The position numbers were made by a program, and so were the translations under genes. Positions 39,541-49,190 of a DNA stretch of 64,000 bases are shown here, one piece after another. The DNA is from Fidelibacterota bacterium (GTDB taxonomy: Bacteria; Fidelibacterota; Marinisomatia; Marinisomatales; TCS55). The notes below the pieces were generated by a model. That model did no database searches. It saw only the letters and a program-made list of their open reading frames with translations, and was not told the origin of the DNA. The stretch spans positions 1 to 64,000 of the forward strand of contig JAPYRG010000007.1 of assembly GCA_029936965.1 (NCBI GenBank). The letters are read 5' to 3'. Numbering within the stretch: position 1 is the stretch's first letter; each line of letters starts with the position of its first letter.

Positions 39541-39592
39541 CGCTATTTTGAAAATTAAATTATATCAATAATAAAGTTTTATAGTTAAAAAA

Positions 39593-40429
39593 ATGCCCGA
39601 AGAAAAAAAATCAGTTTTTCAAGTAATCATTCATAGTTTTTTTGTCGTTCCATTTATTATTGCAATTTTTGGTGTATTAATATTCCTAATGGCCCGCGTG
39701 CTAACTTCAGAACCTAGAACTGCTCATGATTATTTAGAGGATGTAAAAATTGGGGGATCAACTAAGCGATGGCAAGGGGCATTCGAGCTATCAAAAATTT
39801 TAGCGAACCCAAATAGTATTCCAACTGATGATAGGTTTGTAAATGATTTAATATCTACTTATAAATATTCTGAGAATGAAAGAGATAATAGAATACAGAT
39901 TTATTTAGCCCTTGCGATGGGTAGAACAAGGGACGACAGATATTCAGATATTCTAGAAAGATCCTTAAGCAATGAAGATGAAGAAATTTTAAGTGCTGTA
40001 ATATTTTCTCTAGGCTTGATTGCTAATCAAAATAGTCTGGAAAAGCTATTGATATTATATAATCATTCTTCTGCTAGGGTTCGGCATCAATTAGTTGTAG
40101 CGCTTGGTAATTATAATAATAATCAATCTCATAAAATTTTATATGAATCATTAAATGATGTAGAACCAAATGTTAGATGGGATGCAGCAATATCTTTGGC
40201 AAAACAAAAAGATAATAAAGGACGAAGAATAATATTAGACCTTATGGATAGAAAATATTTAGATTCTTTTCCTAATATTGATCCAATGGAACAGATCCAA
40301 GCGATGATGATAGCAATTACTGTTAGTAAACAAATATTAGATAATGAAATAAAGGGAAGGTTAATAGAATTGATGGATAATGATATCAATATAAAGATTC
40401 GTCAAGCTGCGCGAAATGCATTACAATAA
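39593..40429 (+). CDS. Membrane-anchored HEAT-repeat protein
   Basis: 278 residues. One N-terminal membrane helix (about 12-35) is followed by alpha-helical HEAT-like repeats (DDRYSDILERSLSNEDEEIL; VRHQLVVALGNYNNNQSHKIL; NVRWDAAISLAKQKDNKGRR; NIKIRQAARNALQ). It lies 17 bases before the Rieske gene in the same orientation, so it may help assemble or stabilise the bc complex. That role is inferred from position. No cofactor motif is present. Confidence 0.75.
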   Translation: MPEEKKSVFQVIIHSFFVVPFIIAIFGVLIFLMARVLTSEPRTAHDYLEDVKIGGSTKRWQGAFELSKILANPNSIPTDDRFVNDLISTYKYSENERDNRIQIYLALAMGRTRDDRYSDILERSLSNEDEEILSAVIFSLGLIANQNSLEKLLILYNHSSARVRHQLVVALGNYNNNQSHKILYESLNDVEPNVRWDAAISLAKQKDNKGRRIILDLMDRKYLDSFPNIDPMEQIQAMMIAITVSKQILDNEIKGRLIELMDNDINIKIRQAARNALQ

Positions 40430-40446
40430 TATATAGGATATATAAT

Positions 40447-41016
40447 ATGCCAGATGGTAAAAGTACAGTATCGAAACCTCCAGTACCTAAGTCACCTGCG
40501 GCTCTTGGTAAAACGACAAAAGATAGTGAAGATATAAATAGAAGATCTTTCTTTTCTTGGCTATCATTTGGTTGGATTGGATTTGTAGCTGCTACAGGTG
40601 GATTCTTTACTATGATGTTAAGATTCTTTTTCCCGAACGTTCTTTTTGAGCCAGTCCAAACATTTCTGGCCGGGTATCCAGATGATTATATTATTGGTGA
40701 GGTAGACACGAAATGGAAGGATAAATATGGGGTTTGGATTATTCGAAACGATCAAGGCATATATGCATTATCTACTGTATGCACTCACCTTGGATGTACG
40801 CCAAATTGGTTAGCATCCGCAAAAAAATTCAAATGCCCTTGTCATGGAAGTGGTTTTAAATCGACAGGAATAAATTTTGAAGGTCCTGCACCAAGGCCGC
40901 TTGAAAGATATCGTATTGTGTTAGCGGATGATGGTCAAATTATTGTTGATAAAACAAAAAAATTCCAGCAAGAAAAAGGGCAGTGGGAAGATCCAGAAGC
41001 ATTATTAAAAGTATAA
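40447..41016 (+). CDS. Rieske iron-sulfur protein of the bc complex
   Basis: 189 residues: a membrane helix (about 38-60) and a C-terminal Rieske domain. CTHLGC (112-117) and CPCHGSGF (130-137) supply the [2Fe-2S] ligands Cys112, His114, Cys130 and His133, with Cys117-Cys132 as the usual disulfide. It receives one electron from quinol at the Qo site. The N-terminus is proline-rich, without a Tat twin-arginine motif of the classical form (RRSFFSW is the nearest). Confidence 0.94.
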   Translation: MPDGKSTVSKPPVPKSPAALGKTTKDSEDINRRSFFSWLSFGWIGFVAATGGFFTMMLRFFFPNVLFEPVQTFLAGYPDDYIIGEVDTKWKDKYGVWIIRNDQGIYALSTVCTHLGCTPNWLASAKKFKCPCHGSGFKSTGINFEGPAPRPLERYRIVLADDGQIIVDKTKKFQQEKGQWEDPEALLKV

Positions 41017-41032
41017 TTAAAAGAAGAAAAAA

Positions 41033-41827
41033 ATGTCAGAAGAAAAACAGAAATCATTATTAGAAAAAGCAGCAGAATCTCAGATTTGGAAATCGATTTT
41101 CCGAGGTGGTGGTGTCCCTAGGAATAGACGTCAACGAATGATGTCAGTATTGAATTCAGTATTTCTGCATCTCCATCCTGTTCGTTTACCTAAGCATGCA
41201 GTTAAATTGAAATTTACCTGGTGTATGGGAGGATTATCATTTTTCATATTTCTTATTCTTACAATTTCTGGTATTCTATTGATGTTTTATTATCGTCCAA
41301 CAATAGAATACGCATATACGGATATCATTGATCTGGCTGAACAAGTTCCCTTTGGAATAATGCGAGAACTACATCGATGGGGTGCTCATGCAATGGTAAT
41401 CACAGTTTGGTTACATATGTTTAGAGTATTTATGACTGGATCCTATAAACCCCCTAGAGAATTCAATTGGGCTGTTGGCGTGATATTACTATTATTGACT
41501 TTATTATTGAGCTTTACAGGTTATCTATTGCCTTGGGATCAATTAGCAATCTGGGCTATAACTGTGGGATCAAATATGGCTCGAGCTACTCCATTTCTAG
41601 GCTCAGAAGGGCCAGGAGCTTCGCTACTTGCAATCGGTGATATTAACTTTATTACCATGGGAAGTGATGCAAGATTTGCTTTGATTGGAGGCCGTTTTAT
41701 GGGAGAAGCAGCTTTATTACGGTTTTATGTTTTACACTGTATAGGACTACCATTTATTATTATGATTTTTATGGCTGTTCATTTTTGGAGAGTGAGAAAG
41801 GACGGCGGTATTTCCACGCCAGTATAA
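41033..41827 (+). CDS. Cytochrome b, N-terminal (b6-like) subunit
   Basis: 264 residues, four membrane helices. Helix B carries the heme ligands in [15 protein letters not shown] (13 residues between the outer His pair). Helix D carries [16 protein letters not shown] with 14 residues between, the spacing of cytochrome b6 rather than mitochondrial cytochrome b. The subunit is separate from its C-terminal half, as in b6f-type complexes. A basic N-terminal extension (about 1-55) is cytoplasmic. Confidence 0.93.
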   Translation: MSEEKQKSLLEKAAESQIWKSIFRGGGVPRNRRQRMMSVLNSVFLHLHPVRLPKHAVKLKFTWCMGGLSFFIFLILTISGILLMFYYRPTIEYAYTDIIDLAEQVPFGIMRELHRWGAHAMVITVWLHMFRVFMTGSYKPPREFNWAVGVILLLLTLLLSFTGYLLPWDQLAIWAITVGSNMARATPFLGSEGPGASLLAIGDINFITMGSDARFALIGGRFMGEAALLRFYVLHCIGLPFIIMIFMAVHFWRVRKDGGISTPV

Positions 41828-41829
41828 TT

Positions 41830-42948
41830 ATGGGATCCTTTAAAGAAATAGTAAATACAATATCTAATCCAACAATATTATTCACTTCTGTTGTAATTAT
41901 ATTTCCTTTTGTATTCCCGCCATCAGACTGGTTCGAAAAATGGCACCGGAAATTGGGATTGCACCATTTATGGAGTAAGAAGGCAATTATAATAGCTATG
42001 ATTGGTATGATTGCTTTTTTTATTTATGGATTAGGCGATTATAACTTTCAGAAAATTGTCTTAAAGCCTGATAATGTTCCTATATCAGGATTAATTTTTC
42101 TTGTCGTTTTTTTTACTTGGTTATCTATGTATCAGGCTTATAAGAATGATGAGCGGTTAGAAGCCGGTCAGAAGCCTGATGAATTTTATGAAGCTCCAAA
42201 CGACAAAGTTTTAGTCTGGCCAGATTTAGTGTATGTTGAACTTATTTCATTAATTATAATGTCGGCTTTCTTATTAGTATGGTCCATTGGGCTTCCCGCA
42301 CCAATTGAAGAACCTGCTAATCCAACAGAATCTCCAAACCCTGCAAAAGCACCTTGGTATTTTTTAGGACTTCAGGAGATGTTAGTGTATTTCGATCCAT
42401 GGATGGCTGGCGTGGTCTTACCTAGCCTGATAATTGTTGGTTTGATGGCAATGCCCTTTATAGATCGAAATCCTGAGAATTCAGGATTCTATAGTTTTAA
42501 GCGTCGGCGACTTGCTATTTCATTATTTATGTTTGGTTGGCTTGTTTTGTGGGTAATGTTAATTATTGTTGGGACTGTATTAAGAGGGCCGAACTGGAAT
42601 TTTTTTGGTCCATTTGAATATTGGGATATACATAAGTTGGAGGCGCTAACCAATATAAATCTATCAGAGATAGTTTACATTAAATGGTTAAATACAGGAT
42701 TACCTGAAAGCATCCTAATACGCGAAATTTGGGGAATATTAATTATTATGGGCTATTTTCTTATTCTCCCACCGTTATTAGCTAAAACGGCACTTAAGGA
42801 TATGTATGGAAGGTTAGGGGTAGTGCGCTATTCAGTTTTTATTGTATTAATAATAACCGCTCTTACTTTACCAATTAAGATGTATCTGCGTTGGATTATT
42901 AATTTGAAATATATTATTTCAATTCCTGAATATTTTTTCAACTTTTGA
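41830..42948 (+). CDS. Cytochrome b, C-terminal (subunit IV-like) subunit
   Basis: 372 residues from the ATG three bases after the b6 stop. The Qo motif, PEWY in most ubiquinol enzymes, reads A174-P175-W176-Y177 (KAPWYFLGLQE), lacking the Glu. Such low-potential variants are linked to menaquinol. It is larger than plant subunit IV (160): extra helices lie before (about 17-100) and after the Qo segment. It forms the quinol-binding half of the complex. Confidence 0.9.
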   Translation: MGSFKEIVNTISNPTILFTSVVIIFPFVFPPSDWFEKWHRKLGLHHLWSKKAIIIAMIGMIAFFIYGLGDYNFQKIVLKPDNVPISGLIFLVVFFTWLSMYQAYKNDERLEAGQKPDEFYEAPNDKVLVWPDLVYVELISLIIMSAFLLVWSIGLPAPIEEPANPTESPNPAKAPWYFLGLQEMLVYFDPWMAGVVLPSLIIVGLMAMPFIDRNPENSGFYSFKRRRLAISLFMFGWLVLWVMLIIVGTVLRGPNWNFFGPFEYWDIHKLEALTNINLSEIVYIKWLNTGLPESILIREIWGILIIMGYFLILPPLLAKTALKDMYGRLGVVRYSVFIVLIITALTLPIKMYLRWIINLKYIISIPEYFFNF

Positions 42949-42959
42949 TTATTTAACAT

Positions 42960-45900
42960 ATGTCAGAAAGTCAGGAAAGACACTATAATATTCTAAAGTT
43001 GAATCGGTTATTTGCGATTTCAACCTTCATTTTTACAGCAGTTTGGCTATTGGTGTTTGTTGATGATTATCAACGTCCTTGGAAAACATACCAGAAAGAA
43101 TTTAGAAAATTGGAAATTGAGAAGGTTAGGTCTGATCTCAATGATCTATCAGTACAATTAGAAAATAATCCAGATTATAATAGGCTTACAGAAAAATTAT
43201 TGTCTGCTGAAAAAAGATTAGATAGCCGTAGAGATGAATTAGATAAAATTAATGTTGAATTAGAGACATTGAACACAGAACTATATAGAAATAACCAGCT
43301 GTATCAATTTTCAAAAGCAGATTTAGATGTTCTTAAATATGATTATGAAAAAAGTCAATTTGGTCATGATAAAAGTTCAGATTTGAAAAAAAAATATTTT
43401 GCTCTTAATGATATTGTAAATAAATATTTTTTGATTAGAGAGAAATCGGAAATAAGAATTGATAAAAAGAAAAAAGTACAACAAGAAATAACAAAAGTAA
43501 TTGGTCGTATGAAAGGTTCACTAATATCAATGACTCGTGAAAAGAATTTGGTGGAACGAAAATTATCTAAAGTAGATCCTGAAGCAATGTCATTTGCAAA
43601 TAAGGTTGGTAATGTGGTTAGGGATTTACCTGTTCTTGATTTCATTGACCCATATTATGAGGTAAAGCAGGTAGTAATTAATGATTTAGAAGAAGATCTT
43701 GTTTATATGGGTATGCCAAAAGTAGATCGTTGTGTGACTTGCCATCTAGGAATAGATAAGAAAGGCTTCGAAGATGTGCCGCAACCATATACTACTCATC
43801 CCAAGCTTGATTTAATGGTAGGGCCAAGTTCATCTCATCCAATAAGTGAATTTGGATGTACATCATGCCATGCAGGTCGTGGTAGAGGAACTGGATTTAA
43901 TTCGTCTTCTCATAGTCCCAATGATGAAACGACAGCCCATAGATGGGAAGAAGAACACGGTTGGGAGCCTATGCATCATTGGGAAAATCCTATGTTTCCA
44001 AAGAGATATACAGAAGCAGGTTGTTTTAAATGTCATAGTGGTAATATGCCGCTAAAAGAGGCAGAAACTTTAAGTCTTGGTTTATCAGTTTTTGAAAAAT
44101 CCGGTTGTTATGCTTGTCATAATGTTACACGTTGGAATGATGCGCCTAAACCGGGCCCTAGTCTTTATAAATTAGCATCAAAAACAAGTAAAGATTGGAC
44201 ATATAAATGGATTATGGACCCCAGTTCATTTCGTCATAACACCTGGATGCCTCACTTCTTTAAGAAAGGAAATAATAGTTCTCCTGATGATATTAAAAAA
44301 ACCGAACAAGAAGTACTGGCTATGACTGAATACTTGTTTAGTAAATCAGAATCCTATGAAATAACTAGTGTTAATAATTCAGGAGACTATGATCGTGGCC
44401 GACTTCTTGTGAACTCATTAGGATGTAAAGGTTGCCACCAGATTCAACCTAATCCTGATCCTGATTATGATCCAACAATTCAAGCTTTACGTACTGAGCA
44501 AGGGCCAAACCTGATTAGTTTGGGATCTAAGGTTAATGAAGATTGGTTAGTAAGCTGGTTAAAGAATCCTTATAGTTATCATGAAGAAACCAAAATGCCG
44601 GATTTGCGAGTATCTGATCAGGAGGCAATGGATATAGCAACATATTTATTGGCGGATAAAAATAATGCTTTTGATAGTATGAATACTGCTCAAGTAAATG
44701 ATGACGCATTAAATGAAATCTCTGCTGATTTCCTTTCTCAATTATTGAGAAAATCACAAGTGAATGAGAAAATATCTAATATGACTACCAAAGAGAAATT
44801 GATTTATTCTGGTGAAAAGCTTATTGGTTATTATGGATGCTATTCTTGTCACAATATTGCAGGTTTTGAAGATCGAAAACCAATTGGAATTGCATTAAAT
44901 ATCGAAGGAAGTAAATTGATTTCAAAGTTTGATTTTGGTTTTTGGCATGATGAAATACCACATACAAAGTGGGATTGGCTTTATAATAAAATTAATAAGC
45001 CGGAAATATTTGATCTTATTCCTAACGAAGAAGGATCAGTTACTGTAAAGGAATTAAATCCTCTTGAAAAGTCTCGTATGCCACATTTTGGTTTAACAGA
45101 TAAGGAAATAAATGGCTTGGTAACATTAATTATGGGTCTTGTTAAAGATGAGATACCTGCATCTAAGCTTCCAGAAAAGACCCCAGAATATTTAGCTGAA
45201 ACTCACGGTGAAAGGTTTGTCCATACCAATAATTGTCTTGGTTGTCATAAAATAGATGAAGATGGTGGGGCTATTTGGGCTTCAACAGCTGTTTGGCTCG
45301 AAGAGATAGCAGGACCAGAAAATTCTGAAGATATAAGTCTTGTTCAGAGTTTCAGTCCTCCACTTTTAAATACTCAAGGTAAAAAAGTACAACCAGATTG
45401 GTTGTTAAATTGGTTTCAAAATATATCTATGATACGACCTCATTTGCAGGTGCGAATGCCTAGTTACGATTTTACCCATGAAGAATGGAACAGTGTAATA
45501 TCATATTTTCAATCGAAAGATGGCTTGTCATTGAAATATGAAAATCCCCATAATTTTTCAAAAGCTACGAATTCATATAAGGCAGGAGAGAAGATTCAGG
45601 AAGAAGGAGCTTGTATAAACTGTCATTTTTATGGAGAAATGAAACCACGTCAGGATGCTCTTACTTGGGCTCCAAATCTAGTTCTAACAAAAAAAAGACT
45701 TCGACCAGAATGGTTAATCGATTGGTTTAATAACCCTCAGACTGTTATGCCAGGTACTAAAATGCCTTCTCCTTATATACCAGTTGATGAACCAGTTTCT
45801 GATGTGAAAGAATATTGGGGCAATGAAGTTGCATCATTTGTTGGGGATACTACCGGCATGCTATACGGTCTTATTGATTGGATGTGGGGTTTAGAAGGAA

Positions 45901-45986
45901 AAGAAGATATTTCATCTATAGTAAAGGAACATCTTGATAATGAAGGATATGGATTTATTTCGGATGATGAAGATGATGAATGGTAA
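42960..45986 (+). CDS. Octaheme cytochrome c of the bc complex
   Basis: 1008 residues. A membrane helix (about 16-34) anchors a long charged coiled coil (about 45-220) outside the membrane. Eight CxxCH heme sites follow, starting at Cys258, 300, 355, 383, 489, 627, 759 and 885. Several His and Met residues that could be sixth ligands are near (HPKLDLMV, MPHF, KMPDL, KMPSP). The repeated pattern GPNL-W-W-NP-KMP resembles small monoheme cytochrome c domains joined in series. It presumably replaces cytochrome c1 and wires the Rieske protein to the oxidase. The acidic tail ends DDEDDEW, like CoxII encoded downstream. Confidence 0.88.
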   Translation: MSESQERHYNILKLNRLFAISTFIFTAVWLLVFVDDYQRPWKTYQKEFRKLEIEKVRSDLNDLSVQLENNPDYNRLTEKLLSAEKRLDSRRDELDKINVELETLNTELYRNNQLYQFSKADLDVLKYDYEKSQFGHDKSSDLKKKYFALNDIVNKYFLIREKSEIRIDKKKKVQQEITKVIGRMKGSLISMTREKNLVERKLSKVDPEAMSFANKVGNVVRDLPVLDFIDPYYEVKQVVINDLEEDLVYMGMPKVDRCVTCHLGIDKKGFEDVPQPYTTHPKLDLMVGPSSSHPISEFGCTSCHAGRGRGTGFNSSSHSPNDETTAHRWEEEHGWEPMHHWENPMFPKRYTEAGCFKCHSGNMPLKEAETLSLGLSVFEKSGCYACHNVTRWNDAPKPGPSLYKLASKTSKDWTYKWIMDPSSFRHNTWMPHFFKKGNNSSPDDIKKTEQEVLAMTEYLFSKSESYEITSVNNSGDYDRGRLLVNSLGCKGCHQIQPNPDPDYDPTIQALRTEQGPNLISLGSKVNEDWLVSWLKNPYSYHEETKMPDLRVSDQEAMDIATYLLADKNNAFDSMNTAQVNDDALNEISADFLSQLLRKSQVNEKISNMTTKEKLIYSGEKLIGYYGCYSCHNIAGFEDRKPIGIALNIEGSKLISKFDFGFWHDEIPHTKWDWLYNKINKPEIFDLIPNEEGSVTVKELNPLEKSRMPHFGLTDKEINGLVTLIMGLVKDEIPASKLPEKTPEYLAETHGERFVHTNNCLGCHKIDEDGGAIWASTAVWLEEIAGPENSEDISLVQSFSPPLLNTQGKKVQPDWLLNWFQNISMIRPHLQVRMPSYDFTHEEWNSVISYFQSKDGLSLKYENPHNFSKATNSYKAGEKIQEEGACINCHFYGEMKPRQDALTWAPNLVLTKKRLRPEWLIDWFNNPQTVMPGTKMPSPYIPVDEPVSDVKEYWGNEVASFVGDTTGMLYGLIDWMWGLEGKEDISSIVKEHLDNEGYGFISDDEDDEW

Positions 45987-46075
45987 ATCAATTATTTCCT
46001 ATTATATACAAGAATTTAGGATGAACATATCCCATTATATTATTAAATTGCATTGTAATTAATTCGGAGTTAATT

Positions 46076-46105
46076 ATGATTTCCCTTTATAAATTAGATG
46101 ATTAA
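46076..46105 (+). other. Possible nine-codon leader open reading frame
   Basis: ATG at 46076, preceded by GGAG at 46066-46069, encodes MISLYKLDD and stops at 46105, 27 bases before the cupredoxin gene. The spacing of the ribosome binding site is good, but so short a frame may arise by chance in AT-rich DNA. Confidence 0.2.
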
Positions 46106-46132
46106 TTGATATAAATTGATACGGAGGAGAAA

Positions 46133-46843
46133 ATGAAAATTAAACTTATAGGAACGTTAATTGTTTTTGTTTTGGTAAACTTTGGTTATTCTGGCGATGT
46201 TGAAGGAAAAATTACATTTGATGGGAAAGCACCAAAAATGAAGCCCTTAAGAATGGATGCAGATCCAGTATGTGTTGCTAATAGTGATATTAAACCAAGA
46301 AAAGAATGGTTAGTGCTTGATGAAAATTACGGTGTAAAAAATGTATTGGTTTTTATAAAGGAAAGTAAATCTGGATCATTTGCAGACAATTATGATTCTC
46401 CGAAAGAAGTAGCAATTCTCGATCAAAATGGATGTGTTTATGTTCCTCATGTTTTGGGTGTAATGGTAGGGCAGCAGCTTGATATATTAAATAGCGATGG
46501 TACTTTGCATAATATCCATGCATTGCCTAAGGTAAACAAAGAATTTAATAAAGCTATGCCTAGATCAAAAAAACAAATGTCTGTAACATTTGATAAAGTA
46601 GAAGCTCCATTTAAAGTTAAATGTGATGTTCATCCTTGGATGGGAGCATTTGTAGGTGTTTTTGAGCATCCTTATTTTGCAGTTACTGATGATAGTGGAT
46701 CTTACACTATTTCTGGTTTGGCTCCCGGGAAATATGTTGTTGAAGCGTGGCATGAAAAGCTTGGATCTAAAACAGCTGATTTAACTGTTGATGATAGTGG
46801 AGCTACGCAAAACTTCACTTTCACTAAACCAAAAAAGAAGTAA
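46133..46843 (+). CDS. Periplasmic cupredoxin with a carboxypeptidase-regulatory-like tail
   Basis: 236 residues. Signal peptide 1-19. The cupredoxin domain has type-1 copper ligands: His126 or His129 in TLHNIH, and Cys164, His167 and Met170 in KCDVHPWM. The last 55 residues (VTDDSGSYTISGLAPGKYVVEAWHEKLG) form a transthyretin/CarboxypepD-like beta-sandwich. GGAGGAG ten bases before the ATG is a strong ribosome binding site, so the protein is probably abundant. It lies between the octaheme cytochrome and oxidase subunit I, so a role as electron shuttle to the CuA site is likely but inferred. Confidence 0.85.
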   Translation: MKIKLIGTLIVFVLVNFGYSGDVEGKITFDGKAPKMKPLRMDADPVCVANSDIKPRKEWLVLDENYGVKNVLVFIKESKSGSFADNYDSPKEVAILDQNGCVYVPHVLGVMVGQQLDILNSDGTLHNIHALPKVNKEFNKAMPRSKKQMSVTFDKVEAPFKVKCDVHPWMGAFVGVFEHPYFAVTDDSGSYTISGLAPGKYVVEAWHEKLGSKTADLTVDDSGATQNFTFTKPKKK

Positions 46844-46856
46844 TTTAAGGAATTAA

Positions 46857-48575
46857 ATGAACGCACATTCTCACCGCGAAGAATCTTTTTTCCGAAAATA
46901 CATATGGTCTACAGATCATAAAATTATCGGTTTACAATATGGTTTAACCGCACTGCTTTTTCTATCCGTTGGATTCTTTTTAATGATGGTAATGCGTTGG
47001 CAGTTGGCTTATCCTGAAACACCTATTCCTTTTGTAGGATCGTTTTTTGGCGAAGATGGTATTTTGCTTCCAGAAATCTATAATTCGTTGGGAGCAATGC
47101 ATGGGACGATTATGATATTCCTTGGTGTTGTTCCTTTAGCGGTTGGTGCATTTGGTAATTACTTAGTTCCATTACAAATTGGTGCTCCTGACATGGCCTT
47201 TCCTAAACTTAATGCTGCCAGTTATTGGAGTTATTTTATTGGTGGAGTTATTATGATGGGTAGTTTTTTCTCTGAGGAAGGAGCTGCTAGATCAGGTTGG
47301 ACATCGTACCCTCCTTTGGCAGATATTGAGGTGGGACAAACTATCTGGCTTATTGGAATGGTATTTTTGATCACATCTAGCTTATTAGGATCTATGAATA
47401 TTATTACTACAATAGTCCAATTACGTGCCCCTGGGTTAACATGGAGAAGATTACCTTTCTTTGTCTGGACACAACTAGTCACATCTTTTCTTTTAGTATT
47501 AGCATTTCCTCCATTGGAAGCGGCTGCAGTACTTCAACTTATGGACAGAGTGGCTGGTACGAGTTTCTTTTTACCTAGTGGTTTAGTTATATCAGGAGAG
47601 GCTTTAGCTGTTAGTGGAGGAGGAAGCCCTTTACTTTGGCAACATTTATTTTGGTTTTTGGCCCACCCTGAAGTGTATGTATTAATTTTGCCAGCTATGG
47701 GTATTGTATCGGAGGTTATTGCTAATAATACAAGAAAACCATTGTGGGGTTATAATTCATTAGTTTTCTCTGTAATATTTCTTGGCTTTATGTCTTTTGT
47801 AGTATGGGCACATCATATGTTTTTAACTGGAATGGGCACTGCTATGAGCTCTTTTTTCCAGATTACTACCATGATAATTTCTATCCCTTCAGTTATAATT
47901 TTATCAGCATTGTTTATCTCTCTTTGGGGCGCCTCGATTCGATTTAATACTCCTATGTTATTTGCATTAGCATTTTTACCAATGTTTGGTATAGGAGGTT
48001 TAACAGGATTGCCATTAGGTATTGCGGCATCGGATATATATCTTCATGATACATACTATGTTATTGGGCATTTTCATTATGTGGTTGCACCTGGTACTAT
48101 CTTTGCTCTTTTTGCAGGTATTTATTATTGGTATCCAAAAATTACGGGTAGGAGGATGAATGAACGTCTTGGTCAATTACATTTTTGGCCATCACTTTTA
48201 TTTATGAATGGAGTTTTTATGCCTATGTTTATTCAAGGATTGGCCGGTGTATCGCGTCGACTTTGGGATGGTGGTTTGGAATATGCTCATGCTGCTGGAG
48301 TGTTGCAATGGAATGAATTTATGTCTATATCTGCTTGGTTGCTTGGAATATCACAAATTCCTTTTATTATTAATATTTTTTTTAGCCTTAAACGAGGGGA
48401 AAAAGTAGATCGCAATCCATGGGAGGCTACCACTTTAGAGTGGGTTGCTCCTTCACCTCCTTTACCACATATAAACTTTGAAACTCTTCCTGAAGTTCAT
48501 AGGGAAGCATATGAATATAGTGTTCCTGGACGTAATAGAGACTTCACTCCGCAAACCGAGCCTAAAAAAGGGTAA
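46857..48575 (+). CDS. ctaD: Cytochrome c oxidase subunit I (aa3 type)
   Basis: 572 residues, twelve or more helices. The heme-copper centre is shown by AHPEVYVLILPAMG (CuB His, cross-linked Tyr and the proton-gating Glu of A1-type enzymes), the adjacent CuB ligands WAHHMFLTGM, and GHFHYVVAPG for heme a and a3. The D-channel entry IGAPDMAFPKLN is intact. It reduces oxygen to water and pumps protons. It starts 13 bases after the cupredoxin gene. Confidence 0.97.
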   Translation: MNAHSHREESFFRKYIWSTDHKIIGLQYGLTALLFLSVGFFLMMVMRWQLAYPETPIPFVGSFFGEDGILLPEIYNSLGAMHGTIMIFLGVVPLAVGAFGNYLVPLQIGAPDMAFPKLNAASYWSYFIGGVIMMGSFFSEEGAARSGWTSYPPLADIEVGQTIWLIGMVFLITSSLLGSMNIITTIVQLRAPGLTWRRLPFFVWTQLVTSFLLVLAFPPLEAAAVLQLMDRVAGTSFFLPSGLVISGEALAVSGGGSPLLWQHLFWFLAHPEVYVLILPAMGIVSEVIANNTRKPLWGYNSLVFSVIFLGFMSFVVWAHHMFLTGMGTAMSSFFQITTMIISIPSVIILSALFISLWGASIRFNTPMLFALAFLPMFGIGGLTGLPLGIAASDIYLHDTYYVIGHFHYVVAPGTIFALFAGIYYWYPKITGRRMNERLGQLHFWPSLLFMNGVFMPMFIQGLAGVSRRLWDGGLEYAHAAGVLQWNEFMSISAWLLGISQIPFIINIFFSLKRGEKVDRNPWEATTLEWVAPSPPLPHINFETLPEVHREAYEYSVPGRNRDFTPQTEPKKG

Positions 48576-48580
48576 GAATT

Positions 48581-49177
48581 ATGGAAATTCCTTATATAGT
48601 TGATGAAAGACCTGATACCGGGATATATAATGCTAAATTAGGTATTTGGTTATTCTTAGCATCTGAAGTTATGTTATTTGGTGGTTTGTTTTCTTCGTAT
48701 GTTTTTTTACGATTAGGTGCTCCTGTTGGAGCATTTCATGAATGGGGACAGGAATTAAATATTCCACTAGCAACTCTGAATACATTGATATTGATTTCTT
48801 CTAGTATGACAATGGTAATGTCATGGGTTTCATTAAAGATGAACGATTTTAAAAAGTTTAAATTATACATGGCTCTTACTTTGCTTTGTGCTTTATGTTT
48901 TTTAGTAATAAAATATTTAGAATATAGTGCAAAGATTCACCATCATATCTATCCAAGTACGAATACATTCTATGCAATATATTTTACTCTTACAGGTCTT
49001 CATGGTCTTCATATAATCGGTGGAATGGTCGTTCTTTTTTATCTTTGGGTTCCAGGTAGTAATATGTGGAAAATAAAACCCGAACAATTTACAAATAGAA
49101 TAGAAATAGTAGGTCTATACTGGCACTTTGTTGACTTAGTATGGATATTTCTTTTTCCAATTTTATACTTGCTTTAG
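48581..49177 (+). CDS. ctaE: Cytochrome c oxidase subunit III
   Basis: 198 residues, five membrane helices, the short bacterial form. LGIWLFLASEVMLFGGLFSSY, LTGLHGLHIIGG and YWHFVDLVWIFLFPILY are conserved subunit III motifs; the Glu in SEVM is the one near the D-channel. It follows subunit I by five bases. Confidence 0.95.
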   Translation: MEIPYIVDERPDTGIYNAKLGIWLFLASEVMLFGGLFSSYVFLRLGAPVGAFHEWGQELNIPLATLNTLILISSSMTMVMSWVSLKMNDFKKFKLYMALTLLCALCFLVIKYLEYSAKIHHHIYPSTNTFYAIYFTLTGLHGLHIIGGMVVLFYLWVPGSNMWKIKPEQFTNRIEIVGLYWHFVDLVWIFLFPILYLL

Positions 49178-49190
49178 GAGGAATGTGTTT

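Noticed and set aside
41785-41829. Longer start for the subunit IV-like gene
   Set aside because: It would overlap the b6-like gene by 43 bases and add a charged segment; the ATG at 41830 is three bases after the stop and fits family members.
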